IMG/VR virus record: IMGVR_UViG_3300032240_000825
Location: 1-29,023 of that record
DNA: 29,023 bases
Origin: a virus
Direction: 5' to 3' (one strand)
The translations under genes and the position numbers were made by a program. This document shows positions 7,569 through 14,171 of the stretch, in pieces. Below the pieces are notes generated by a model that was not told the DNA's origin, ran no database searches, and worked only from the letters and a program-made list of their open reading frames with translations. Every line of letters starts with the position of its first letter. Position 1 is the first letter of the stretch.

Positions 7569-8237
7569 ATGACCAAACCTGCCAAGTACAAGAACGCCGA
7601 CGACCTTTTGGACAACTGCGAGGTCAAGAACCTATGCTATGTGTGGCCCAAGTCATCTTGTGCCGTACCAATGCTTTCGCATTACTCGCCCTTAGCGGGC
7701 AAGTTCAATACCAACGCAGTCGTGCGCATCCTATTCACCATCTGTCGATTCCCGCCCGCAGGCCCACGCCTCATCAATGTGTGCGGGACAAAGTGGTGCG
7801 TCAACCCCTACCACCAGTCCGAATCCAAGATGTATCGGGTCAAGCGCTTTGCGTCCGGTCAACCAAATGACCTGCTTCCTGAGCAGGAGGGAAGTCGCCA
7901 CCTGATCGCCCCGCCCGACGAGGAGTTGATCGAGATGCGTCCAAAGAACCCGTACCACATCAAGATGCTGATGGATAGTGCGTCTCTCGCGGGCTACGAT
8001 ACCGAAGGCATCCTCAAATACAAAGGATTTGCCATACCCAAACCAAAACCTATCCCCACCGCAACCGAAGACCGCCCGATCTTCAAGATTAAGTTACGCG
8101 AAGAGCCAAAACCTGAACCAGTAGCAGAGAAAGACGAAGGCCCATCATGGGAAGAGATCGAATTCGGGCTGGACAAGATGATTGACCACATCTCCGCGCA
8201 ACGCAAAGCAAAGATGGAACGAAACTCAGATACATAG
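7569..8237 (+). CDS. Degenerate HNH-like zinc module protein
   Basis: The 222-residue product carries VCGTKWCVNPYHQ (residues 71-83), which resembles the core of zinc-binding HNH nucleases (cysteine pair, CxNPxH). C72, C77, N79 and H82 fit. However, the first histidine of the HNH motif, expected just before C72, is replaced (RLINVCG, N70), so catalysis is doubtful. The N-terminal part has further cysteines (C23, C31). The C-terminal half is proline- and lysine-rich, then acidic (AEKDEGPSWEEIE). ATG 7569 has AAAGGGA upstream; an earlier GTG at 7545 is less likely. It may be a DNA-binding regulator built from a dead HNH fold. It stands alone between its own promoter and the strong promoter at 8269. 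Confidence 0.75.
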   Translation: MTKPAKYKNADDLLDNCEVKNLCYVWPKSSCAVPMLSHYSPLAGKFNTNAVVRILFTICRFPPAGPRLINVCGTKWCVNPYHQSESKMYRVKRFASGQPNDLLPEQEGSRHLIAPPDEELIEMRPKNPYHIKMLMDSASLAGYDTEGILKYKGFAIPKPKPIPTATEDRPIFKIKLREEPKPEPVAEKDEGPSWEEIEFGLDKMIDHISAQRKAKMERNSDT

Positions 8238-8268
8238 GAACTTCGTTCTTAAAACACGAACGACCCCC

Positions 8269-8314
8269 TTGACAAATGAGTTATTTTGTGGTACAATGTA
8301 TCTTTAGATACATT
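8269..8314 (+). promoter_or_regulatory. Strong sigma-70 promoter with palindrome over the -10 and start
   Basis: TTGACA (8269-8274), exactly 17 bases, TACAAT (8292-8297). A palindrome AATGTATCT-TT-AGATACATT (8295-8314, 9-bp arms) overlaps the last bases of the -10 and the expected start point near 8304, the classic place for a repressor operator. It should drive the long unit from 8414 to 15915. Confidence 0.85.
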
Positions 8315-8355
8315 GGTGAGTGATGACGACGACACCGCATCTAAAAGCCCGTACT

Positions 8356-8384
8356 GGACATTCCGACATCATGTCGGTTTGTTC
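8356..8384. promoter_or_regulatory. Dyad element copy 3 (degenerate left arm)
   Basis: GGACATTCCGACA, spacer TCA, TGTCGGTTTGTTC. The right arm is canonical; the left arm has three changes outside the CGACA core. It ends 29 bases before the ATG at 8414. The sequence between it and the gene (CTTTATTGGAGA..CATCATG) resembles that after copy 1. Confidence 0.75.
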
Positions 8385-8413
8385 AGGTTCAAAGTCCTTT
8401 ATTGGAGATCATC

Positions 8414-8638
8414 ATGCAACACACAGAAACAGACAGACAACCTCAACCTCAACCTCAACTTCAACTCCATGACATGCACGAAGCCATGCTTCAAGTACTT
8501 ATGTTTTGGAACAGCGGTCTCATTACCGACCAAGAAATCACCGACCATTTTGCCAGCGTATCAGCTGACCTCAAGCTGCTCGAGCAACAAGGTTTGCTCA
8601 AGGGTTTACTCGACCCCAACACAGGTCTCCGGTACTAA
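8414..8638 (+). CDS. Small protein with PQ-repeat N-terminus, unknown function
   Basis: The 74-residue product begins MQHTETDRQPQPQPQLQLHD, coded by a hexamer array, then forms a compact predicted helical domain (MHEAMLQVLMFWNSGLITDQEITDHFASVS and on). TTGGAGATC provides the ribosome site before ATG 8414. It is the first gene after the strong promoter at 8269 and is coupled to the next gene by TAATG overlap. The C-terminal domain has the look of a small DNA-binding or regulatory helix bundle, but I do not recognise it. Confidence 0.75.
   Translation: MQHTETDRQPQPQPQLQLHDMHEAMLQVLMFWNSGLITDQEITDHFASVSADLKLLEQQGLLKGLLDPNTGLRY
8438..8467 (+). repeat. Hexamer tandem array CAACCT/CAACTT/CAACTC
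   Basis: Five consecutive hexamers: CAACCT three times, then CAACTT and CAACTC. They encode the PQPQPQLQL run in the small gene at 8414 and could change length by slippage. Confidence 0.85.
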
Positions 8639-8922
8639 TGAACTATCTGTATTCCACAGAATTGAATGACGATCTAGGTAGCTCATCTACTGATCGTTTC
8701 GAATGGATGTCGTGCACCCGTTGCGGGGACGATGTCCATGCAGAGCGTTGGGGCCTCGGCTACCGGCTCTGTCTACATTGCGGGCAAGACGCCGCAATTT
8801 CTGACCGCGCATCTTGGTGCGTGGTGCAAACCTACGGCAAGGGGCCGTACATGCTCGTAACACCTGAAGCTGCACCGCAGGTTCTGATGGATACGAATCA
8901 GAAGAACCCCCGCTCGAACTAA
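8638..8922 (+). CDS. Small C4 zinc-ribbon protein, TraR/DksA-finger-like
   Basis: The 94-residue product has CTRCG (C26, C29) and CLHCG (C45, C48) separated by 15 residues (DDVHAERWGLGYRL in between), a spacing and pattern close to the DksA/TraR-type zinc finger. DksA-like proteins act on RNA polymerase with ppGpp, but the coiled-coil arm and acidic tip of DksA are absent here, so only the finger can be claimed. The start overlaps the previous stop (TAATG). The last codons overlap dyad copy 4, so the stop codon lies inside that element. Confidence 0.7.
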   Translation: MNYLYSTELNDDLGSSSTDRFEWMSCTRCGDDVHAERWGLGYRLCLHCGQDAAISDRASWCVVQTYGKGPYMLVTPEAAPQVLMDTNQKNPRSN

Positions 8923-8944
8923 ACGACATCTTGTCGCTTTGTTC
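8916..8944. promoter_or_regulatory. Dyad element copy 4
   Basis: GAACTAAACGACA, spacer TCT, TGTCGCTTTGTTC. The left arm overlaps the stop of the zinc-ribbon gene. It ends 31 bases before the ATG of the AAA+ gene at 8976. Confidence 0.85.
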
Positions 8945-8975
8945 TTTTTAAATCTTTCTTATCAAGGAAATCAAA

Positions 8976-10055
8976 ATGTCTAAAGAGTTTACATCTTCCC
9001 GCCGTCTCAACTTTGCCGAGACTGTCGATCTTCTTCTCAATGCGGGCACGAATTCAGTCCACCTTACTGGCGAGCCCGGCGTTGGCAAGACCGCCATTCA
9101 GGATGTGATCGTTGAGCGCACCGGCTTTCGCAAGGTGTACATCGACGGCCCCAACACCGATGTTGGTCAGTCAGGTATGCCCATCCCCAACCATGCGACT
9201 CGCACCTTGGACTTCTATCCCACCGATTACTACGGCTTGCATCTCGATGAACCACAAGTCATCATGATCGACGAGTGGACAAAGACTGACGACTATGTGC
9301 GTAACACGCTTCACCCCCTGTTGCATGAGCGCAGACTTGGCACCTACAAACTGCACCCCGAGACTATCGTCTTCACAACGGGCAACATGGACAGTGATGG
9401 AGTGGGCGACCACACCAAGGCGCATACCCGTAGCCGTCAGACTGAGATCTTGTACTTCAAGCCAACGGCTGAGGAATGGTTGAAGTGGGCGGCGAACAAC
9501 GATGTCGCGCCCGAGATGCAGGCGTGGGTGAAAGAGTATCCGCATTGCATGGCGTCCTACTTGGACGGCGGGCAGAAAGAGAATCCGTATATCTTCAACC
9601 CCACCGATGCGTCGCAGAAGGCGTACTTCTGTCCTCGCACGGCGGTCAAGGCGTCCCATTGGATTACTGTTCGTCAAAACATTACAGAGAATGCGTTGAT
9701 CGCGGCGCTCGACGGCACTATCGGTCGCCCTGCATCGCGGGACTTGCAGGCGTATATCTCATTGGCAGATCAGCTGCCAACGACTGACACTATTCTTGCG
9801 AACCCTGAGAGCGCGATGATCCCGACCAGCCCTGCGGCTCAATGTATCTTGGCGTTCAAAGCCGTGTCTGTCTCTACCCGCGAGACATTCGCCACTTGGA
9901 TGCGCTTCCTCAAGCGCTTGCCCAAAGAAACGCAAGCCGTGTTTGTCAACAGTATCCTCGAGATTCCCACCAAGAAAGCATGGGTAATGTCTCACCCATC
10001 ATTCGTTACATGGGCGCGAGAGAACCAGTACATGTTTGCAGGATTGAAAGGTTAA
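8976..10055 (+). CDS. MoxR/CobS-like AAA+ ATPase
   Basis: The 359-residue product has Walker A GEPGVGKT (residues 32-39) and Walker B VIMIDEW (D99-E100), then a sensor-1-like strand ending in TTGN, and an arginine-rich segment SRSRQTE-like around 150. The layout is that of MoxR/CobS-type ATPases, which remodel or load cofactors onto partner proteins with VWA domains. Such a partner follows at 11024. AAGGAA lies before the ATG. MoxR-VWA pairs occur in bacteria, archaea and phages, and their phage role is not established. The substrate here is unknown. Confidence 0.9.
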   Translation: MSKEFTSSRRLNFAETVDLLLNAGTNSVHLTGEPGVGKTAIQDVIVERTGFRKVYIDGPNTDVGQSGMPIPNHATRTLDFYPTDYYGLHLDEPQVIMIDEWTKTDDYVRNTLHPLLHERRLGTYKLHPETIVFTTGNMDSDGVGDHTKAHTRSRQTEILYFKPTAEEWLKWAANNDVAPEMQAWVKEYPHCMASYLDGGQKENPYIFNPTDASQKAYFCPRTAVKASHWITVRQNITENALIAALDGTIGRPASRDLQAYISLADQLPTTDTILANPESAMIPTSPAAQCILAFKAVSVSTRETFATWMRFLKRLPKETQAVFVNSILEIPTKKAWVMSHPSFVTWARENQYMFAGLKG

Positions 10056-10057
10056 TC

Positions 10058-10210
10058 ATGACACCATCAGAACTTTACGATGCGTTAGACAGAGCGGGCG
10101 CGGACTACGAGATCGTCGAAATCTTCGAGGGCGTGCGTGTTATCAGTGTGCAAGTAACGGAACAAAACGACATCATGTCGGATAGTTCATCAACAACAGG
10201 AGAGAAGTAA
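10058..10210 (+). CDS. Tiny acidic protein, unknown
   Basis: The 50-residue product (MTPSELYDALDRAGADYEIVEIFEGVRVISVQVTE...) looks like a compact alpha-beta domain. It starts two bases after the AAA+ gene stop, with AAAGG upstream, and its TAA overlaps the next ATG (TAATG). The C-terminal 17 codons (from GAACAAAACGACA) lie over dyad copy 5, so that part of the protein is probably dictated by the DNA element. Confidence 0.65.
   Translation: MTPSELYDALDRAGADYEIVEIFEGVRVISVQVTEQNDIMSDSSSTTGEK
10160..10188. promoter_or_regulatory. Dyad element copy 5, inside a coding region
   Basis: GAACAAAACGACA, spacer TCA, TGTCGGATAGTTC. The right arm differs from canonical at the outer part (GATAGTTC) without matching change in the left arm. 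It lies inside the 50-residue gene and ends 21 bases before the ATG at 10210. Confidence 0.8.
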
Positions 10211-10455
10211 TGGTTACGAATATCAATGAAGCAAAGATCGTATGGCGTGGCATGGTCGCCACATACAAGCGTATGGGTGACCGCGTACACAAAGTAATGT
10301 ATTCACCCAACGCCGACAGTGGAAGCGTACTCGAGGCTCGCGGGCTGTACATCCAAGCGGGCAAGACTATGGACAGGATGGCTTCGCAGTTGAACGCGCA
10401 GTTCCCTGAGTATGAGTTTGATATGGACGGTAAATTTGTGAGGGTTAAACGATGA
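10210..10455 (+). CDS. Small protein, unknown
   Basis: The 81-residue product is basic and helical (MVTNINEAKIVWRGMVATYKRMGDRVHKV), ending in FVRVKR. CAGGAGAGAAG provides the ribosome site, and the start overlaps the previous stop (TAATG). The next gene starts inside its stop (ATGA). Unknown family; part of the small-gene string between the ATPase and the VWA protein. Confidence 0.75.
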   Translation: MVTNINEAKIVWRGMVATYKRMGDRVHKVMYSPNADSGSVLEARGLYIQAGKTMDRMASQLNAQFPEYEFDMDGKFVRVKR

Positions 10456-10595
10456 CACATGAGCAAATCATTGCCAGTATCTACTATCACGGCATGAAAC
10501 TGGCTGAGCTTCTCAGGAAGCTAGGCAACGACGAGGAAGCCCACTACCTTGAGATGTGGGTATTGGAAATTAAAGCAACAGGAGAGGTTCAATGA
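10452..10595 (+). CDS. Tiny helical protein, unknown
   Basis: The 47-residue product (MTHEQIIASIYYHGMKLAELLRKLGNDEEAHYLEMWVLEIK...) is a short helix pair. Both ends are linked by ATGA overlaps to neighbours, which supports translation, although only context and composition back it. Confidence 0.6.
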   Translation: MTHEQIIASIYYHGMKLAELLRKLGNDEEAHYLEMWVLEIKATGEVQ

Positions 10596-10849
10596 GACAT
10601 AAATTCTATGCGCGGAAGAATCCGTGGGCGGCTCATGGCGGGCGTATGACCATACAGAAAGCGTTTCGTAATTGGGCGCAATCGTATAAGCGTGAGAAAG
10701 CTGACAGCATGGCAACATGGAAGTACGAGCGCGAGCTTGCCTCATTCGGTAGCAACAAAGATCGCAGTCGTGCGGCAGTTGGTATGGTGCGAGCGTTTGG
10801 GTCACCAACATTTTTTAACGGAGCTTACAAGGGAGCAGAGAATGATTGA
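10592..10849 (+). CDS. Small basic protein, unknown
   Basis: The 85-residue product is rich in Arg/Lys and Trp (MRHKFYARKNPWAAHGGRMTIQKAFRNWAQSYKREK...). CAGGAGAGG precedes the ATG. It overlaps its neighbours by 4 and 8 bases. It may bind nucleic acid, judged only from charge. Confidence 0.7.
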   Translation: MRHKFYARKNPWAAHGGRMTIQKAFRNWAQSYKREKADSMATWKYERELASFGSNKDRSRAAVGMVRAFGSPTFFNGAYKGAEND

Positions 10850-11027
10850 AGTATCAGTAACAGAAATAGTCTTGTTCTGTTGGGCGGTATTGGCTACGGC
10901 TTACGCCCTCAAGTACAAGCAACAGGAAATGGGGGCGAAGATGTTTATCCGCGCAATCATGGAGGATGACAAGATGCGTGACGCCCTTGTCAAAGACTTT
11001 AAAGAACACATGGAGGAACAGACATGA
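10842..11027 (+). CDS. Small single-helix membrane protein
   Basis: The 61-residue product has one hydrophobic helix (residues about 5-24, SVTEIVLFCWAVLATAYAL) followed by a charged cytoplasmic-type helix ending EHMEEQT. GGGAGCAGAG precedes the ATG. Its TGA overlaps the VWA gene start (ATGA). Translation is likely from the double overlap. Confidence 0.65.
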   Translation: MIEVSVTEIVLFCWAVLATAYALKYKQQEMGAKMFIRAIMEDDKMRDALVKDFKEHMEEQT

Positions 11028-12292
11028 ACGGAATAGTTAGAAGCAAACTACCGGCTGAGAAACGAATCGAGCTGGTGCATGTAAGCCTGATGCGCGAGAA
11101 CAAGTTCGCTTGGTTCGCGGGCATGTTTATGGTCGGGTCTCTCAATGTAGTAGAGGACAAGATCACAGCGGGCACGAACGGCAGAGACGCTTGGTATGGC
11201 AGAGAATTCGTTGACTCTTTGACAGACAAAGAGTTAGCCTTTCTTGTCATGCACGAGAACATGCACAAGTGCTATCGCCACATGACAACATGGAAGGCAT
11301 TGGATGCAATCGACCGCAAGATTACGAATGCGGCGTGTGACTTCGTCATCAACATCCAGTTGCACGACATGGATCCCGAGGAAAAGTTTATAGCGTTTCC
11401 CCGTGACAAAGAAACAGGCGAGCGTAATGGTCTCTTCGATGAGGCGTATCGTGGCATGGACACCAAGCAAGTCTTCGACATTCTCATGAAGAAGAAGAAA
11501 GAAGGCGGGCGAGGCGGGCATAAAACCAAAGGCGGCAACGGAACAAAACGACAATCTGTCGATATGTTCGACGACGAGGATGGTGATGTTGGCTTCGACA
11601 ACCACGACTGGGAAGGTGCTCAAGCCCTGAGCGATGAAGAGAAGAAGCAACTTGAGCAAGAAGTTGAGCAGGCTCTTCGCCAAGGCGGTATCTATGCGGG
11701 CAAGTTTGGCAGTAAAGCACCGCGCGAAATCGGCGAGCTACTCAATCCCAAGGTTGATTGGAAAGAGGTGTTGCAGAGATTCGCCCGATCCAACATAAAA
11801 GATAGAGACTCTATCTCTTGGCGTAAGGCTCATCGCAACTTCTTGTGGCAAGACATCATCCTGCCTAGCATCCTCGGTAAGCGTGTGAAGAGCTTGCTTC
11901 TGGCGATGGACACATCCGGTTCTGTAGCAGGGCAGTTACTCACAGAGTTTCTCTCTGAGATGAACGGGCTTGTCAATAGCGTTGGCATCGACCGACTCGA
12001 CATCGTGTACTGGGACGCTGAGGTACAGGCGCATGAGATCTTTACTGGCGGTGCGAAAGACATCGTGCATCGTACTAACCCCAAGGGTGGTGGAGGTACT
12101 GACCCAGATGTTGTTGTTGATCTGATAGTAGAGAAACAATTGAAGCCTGACGCGATCATCATGTTGAGTGATGGTTACATGCACACCAACAGGAACAAGT
12201 GGGCGGTGATTACTCAGCCTACTCTGTGGTGCATCATCGGTAATGATAACTATGAAGTTCCTAATGGACAGAAACTTGTTATCAGAAACTGA
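11024..12292 (+). CDS. HExxH metallopeptidase-like and VWA domain protein (DUF2201 type)
   Basis: The 422-residue product combines a putative zinc site HENMH (H77, E78, H81) near the N-terminus with a C-terminal VWA fold. The MIDAS is complete: DTSGS (D296, S298, S300), T359 in GGGGTDPD and D383 in MLSDGY. Between them is an acidic, Gly/Lys-rich linker (residues 150-230). This is the DUF2201-like combination, and VWA proteins of this kind partner with MoxR/CobS ATPases such as the one at 8976. The two are separated by four small genes. Dyad copy 6 falls in the linker. The peptidase activity is inferred from the motif only; the metal-binding motif may be structural. Confidence 0.85.
   Translation: MNGIVRSKLPAEKRIELVHVSLMRENKFAWFAGMFMVGSLNVVEDKITAGTNGRDAWYGREFVDSLTDKELAFLVMHENMHKCYRHMTTWKALDAIDRKITNAACDFVINIQLHDMDPEEKFIAFPRDKETGERNGLFDEAYRGMDTKQVFDILMKKKKEGGRGGHKTKGGNGTKRQSVDMFDDEDGDVGFDNHDWEGAQALSDEEKKQLEQEVEQALRQGGIYAGKFGSKAPREIGELLNPKVDWKEVLQRFARSNIKDRDSISWRKAHRNFLWQDIILPSILGKRVKSLLLAMDTSGSVAGQLLTEFLSEMNGLVNSVGIDRLDIVYWDAEVQAHEIFTGGAKDIVHRTNPKGGGGTDPDVVVDLIVEKQLKPDAIIMLSDGYMHTNRNKWAVITQPTLWCIIGNDNYEVPNGQKLVIRN
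11541..11569. promoter_or_regulatory. Dyad element copy 6, inside the VWA gene
   Basis: GAACAAAACGACA, spacer ATC, TGTCGATATGTTC. It lies in the disordered linker of the VWA gene and encodes GTKRQSVDMFDD. There is no start codon nearby to serve. Confidence 0.8.
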
Positions 12293-12704
12293 TGCGCCGT
12301 TAATCGAATGTGGTGACTGGCATCCTTCTACGGCGTCAGACGGCTATGTTTGGTTACGCTTGCGACTGAATGTCGCCGGTATGCGGGTTATCAAAGAAAT
12401 AGATGCTGACGCATTATTTCATTGTGACTTCGGATACACCACGCCGGTTATGGGCGCGATGAACAACGCAAGAGTTACTCTGCTCGACCTGCAAGAACCT
12501 GAAGGTCTGGAGAAACTCCATCGTTGGATAGTAAAGGAAGAGTCGGAGCTTGAGAGGCCGTCGCCTACTTATAGCTTATTACCTACGGAATTGGTCAAGC
12601 TGATGTTCCTTGGGTATCCGTACTCTATTGGTTGTCACAAGGATAGCCCTTTGTTGGGCTGGTTTATTGTACTTGGAGGTAAAGAATGGAACTGGATGAG
12701 CTAG
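12243..12704 (+). CDS. Protein of unknown function
   Basis: The product is up to 153 residues and mixed alpha/beta (GDWHPSTASDGYVWLRLRLN, later WGFFIVLGGKEWNWMS-like hydrophobic end LLGWFIVLGGKEW). Starts at 12243, 12252 or 12264 are all possible, each overlapping the VWA gene end; none has a strong ribosome site, so coupling to the upstream gene is probable. The last codons overlap the next start by 19 bases. I do not recognise it. Confidence 0.65.
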   Translation: MITMKFLMDRNLLSETDAPLIECGDWHPSTASDGYVWLRLRLNVAGMRVIKEIDADALFHCDFGYTTPVMGAMNNARVTLLDLQEPEGLEKLHRWIVKEESELERPSPTYSLLPTELVKLMFLGYPYSIGCHKDSPLLGWFIVLGGKEWNWMS

Positions 12705-12940
12705 TAATTCTCTTTGTTGGGGATCAGAAGTTTTTGCTAAACATTTGCGAGGCTTTAGATATTTCTAAGACTTTGTGTAGCGCATCGCGTGTTACTACAA
12801 CATGGATGGCTGGACAAGACAACAAGAACGCAGTCTTGGGTGACCCCGACCCCAAGGCGGCGACCATCGCACCCATGACGGGCGTGATGCAACTTGAGAT
12901 CGAGGCAAACATGAAAGCTATCGCGGAGAAGAAACGATGA
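12686..12940 (+). CDS. Small protein of unknown function
   Basis: The 84-residue product starts at the ATG after TGGAGGTAAAGA, one of the best ribosome sites in the unit. MELDELVILFVGDQKFLLNICEAL suggests an alpha-beta N-terminus; the C-terminus is helical with alternating charge. It is linked to the next gene by ATGA overlap. Family not recognised. Confidence 0.7.
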   Translation: MELDELVILFVGDQKFLLNICEALDISKTLCSASRVTTTWMAGQDNKNAVLGDPDPKAATIAPMTGVMQLEIEANMKAIAEKKR

Positions 12941-13098
12941 CAAACGCAAAGACAGGGTACTCAGTAACCCTTAACAAAGAAACCTTTGAGCTTTTACAAG
13001 TTGTAAGAGACCAACTCATCGGTGCATTGGGCTTCGAGCCTACAAACGGACAGGTGGTTCGCCACCTTATTTCTCTCTTTATTGAAAGGAAAATGTGA
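12937..13098 (+). CDS. Small ribbon-helix-helix-like protein
   Basis: The 53-residue product has an N-terminal strand with alternating residues (GYSVTLNKETFELLQVV) followed by two helices, the layout of CopG/Arc-type ribbon-helix-helix dimers. Such dimers bind symmetric DNA sites, so it is a candidate for recognising the dyad elements or the promoter palindromes. Start and stop overlap both neighbours (ATGA, TGATG). The assignment is tentative. Confidence 0.55.
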   Translation: MTNAKTGYSVTLNKETFELLQVVRDQLIGALGFEPTNGQVVRHLISLFIERKM

Positions 13099-14114
13099 TG
13101 AGTTACAACACAGCAGGCGTGATAATGCGCGATTCGTTCGCCGCGTATGTTGAGAAATTTAAGAACACCAAGCCAATCAGAAGCAAGCAGAATGCGGGCG
13201 TGGTTCCCTTGGGTAATCGCAATAAACATTACATGGCGAACATATCCATGCCGGATGAGAACACGATTCATTTGAACTTCTATGGTCACCCACTGGTGAT
13301 TTGGAAGCCGGACGATACGCTTGAGATATTCCCGCCTCGATACTACTCGGCTTACGCCGTGGACAACATCCAACAGTTTGCCCCCGTGGGTATACATTTC
13401 GGTTGGAACAGAAGCCGCTTGACTGTGCATCATGGGGGTAAGACATATCTACTGGACAGCGACAAGAGCCTGAAGTTTAGGAAGATCGGTGCTGAGTCTT
13501 ACGAGTTGGTTGATGTCCCAGTCGAGTATGCGATCAAGAAGAAGCGTGGCATGGAGAAGAAGTTTCTCAAAGACTGTGTCCCGTTTCTTGACTGGTTGGA
13601 TTTGGTGCAGTCGATTGACAACAAGCCTGATCGTGAAGCTAACGACAGAAACATAAACGAGGGCATGGATGCCATGTTTGTAGAACTCGGGCTTCTAACG
13701 AATAGCGAGTTTATGAAGTGGCAAGGAACGGAAGAAGGTATGAAAGACAACACCCGATGGGAACAGGTGCGTATGCGTGTTCATGCGCCACATGATCGTT
13801 CATCATGGCGGGCATCGAAAGGCTTTAACACCGAGGGGTGCAAGCTGTTGCTTGACTGGATAACTGCGCCCATGAGCGACAACTGGGTACATGCCTTGTA
13901 TGTCATCGTGCACAACGCGGGCAAGAAAGCATACAAATACAACGATAGAGTTATGTATCTTGAGTTGACACGCGAAACCGCAGAAGAGTACATCACAGAA
14001 CTTGTTAAGCATGTTTACTTTGAGCATTGCTTTGACAGAGTGCCACTTGGGGCGGGTGAAATCCCAACCAAGCAAAACACCGAGTACTTAATCGTGCATC
14101 GGATCACCCGTTGA
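13098..14114 (+). CDS. Conserved-looking phage protein of unknown function
   Basis: The 338-residue product is rich in beta segments in the first half (MANISMPDENTIHLNFYGHPLVIWK, YLLDSDKSLKFRKIG) and helical later (KKRGMEKKFLKDCVPFLDWLDLV). ATG 13098 overlaps the preceding stop (TGATG). Its own stop overlaps dyad copy 7 by two bases. It sits in the MoxR-VWA unit between the RHH-like gene and the DUF3150-like gene. No domain is recognised. Confidence 0.8.
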   Translation: MSYNTAGVIMRDSFAAYVEKFKNTKPIRSKQNAGVVPLGNRNKHYMANISMPDENTIHLNFYGHPLVIWKPDDTLEIFPPRYYSAYAVDNIQQFAPVGIHFGWNRSRLTVHHGGKTYLLDSDKSLKFRKIGAESYELVDVPVEYAIKKKRGMEKKFLKDCVPFLDWLDLVQSIDNKPDREANDRNINEGMDAMFVELGLLTNSEFMKWQGTEEGMKDNTRWEQVRMRVHAPHDRSSWRASKGFNTEGCKLLLDWITAPMSDNWVHALYVIVHNAGKKAYKYNDRVMYLELTRETAEEYITELVKHVYFEHCFDRVPLGAGEIPTKQNTEYLIVHRITR

Positions 14115-14141
14115 ACAAACCGACATGGTGTCGCTTTGTTC
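14113..14141. promoter_or_regulatory. Dyad element copy 7
   Basis: GAACAAACCGACA, spacer TGG, TGTCGCTTTGTTC. It begins inside the stop codon of the upstream gene and ends 30 bases before the ATG at 14172. Confidence 0.85.
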
Positions 14142-14171
14142 GTATCAAACCAACCTATCTTGGAGAAAGTA

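Noticed and set aside
8242-8263. Terminator after the HNH-like gene (TCGTTC/GAACGA)
   Set aside because: Only six pairs and followed by C residues rather than a T tract.
9171-9677. Long antisense frame opposite the AAA+ gene
   Set aside because: Arg/His-rich shadow of a clear ATPase gene on the plus strand.
11234-11683. Antisense frame opposite the VWA gene
   Set aside because: The plus-strand gene carries real motifs; this frame has none and no ribosome site.
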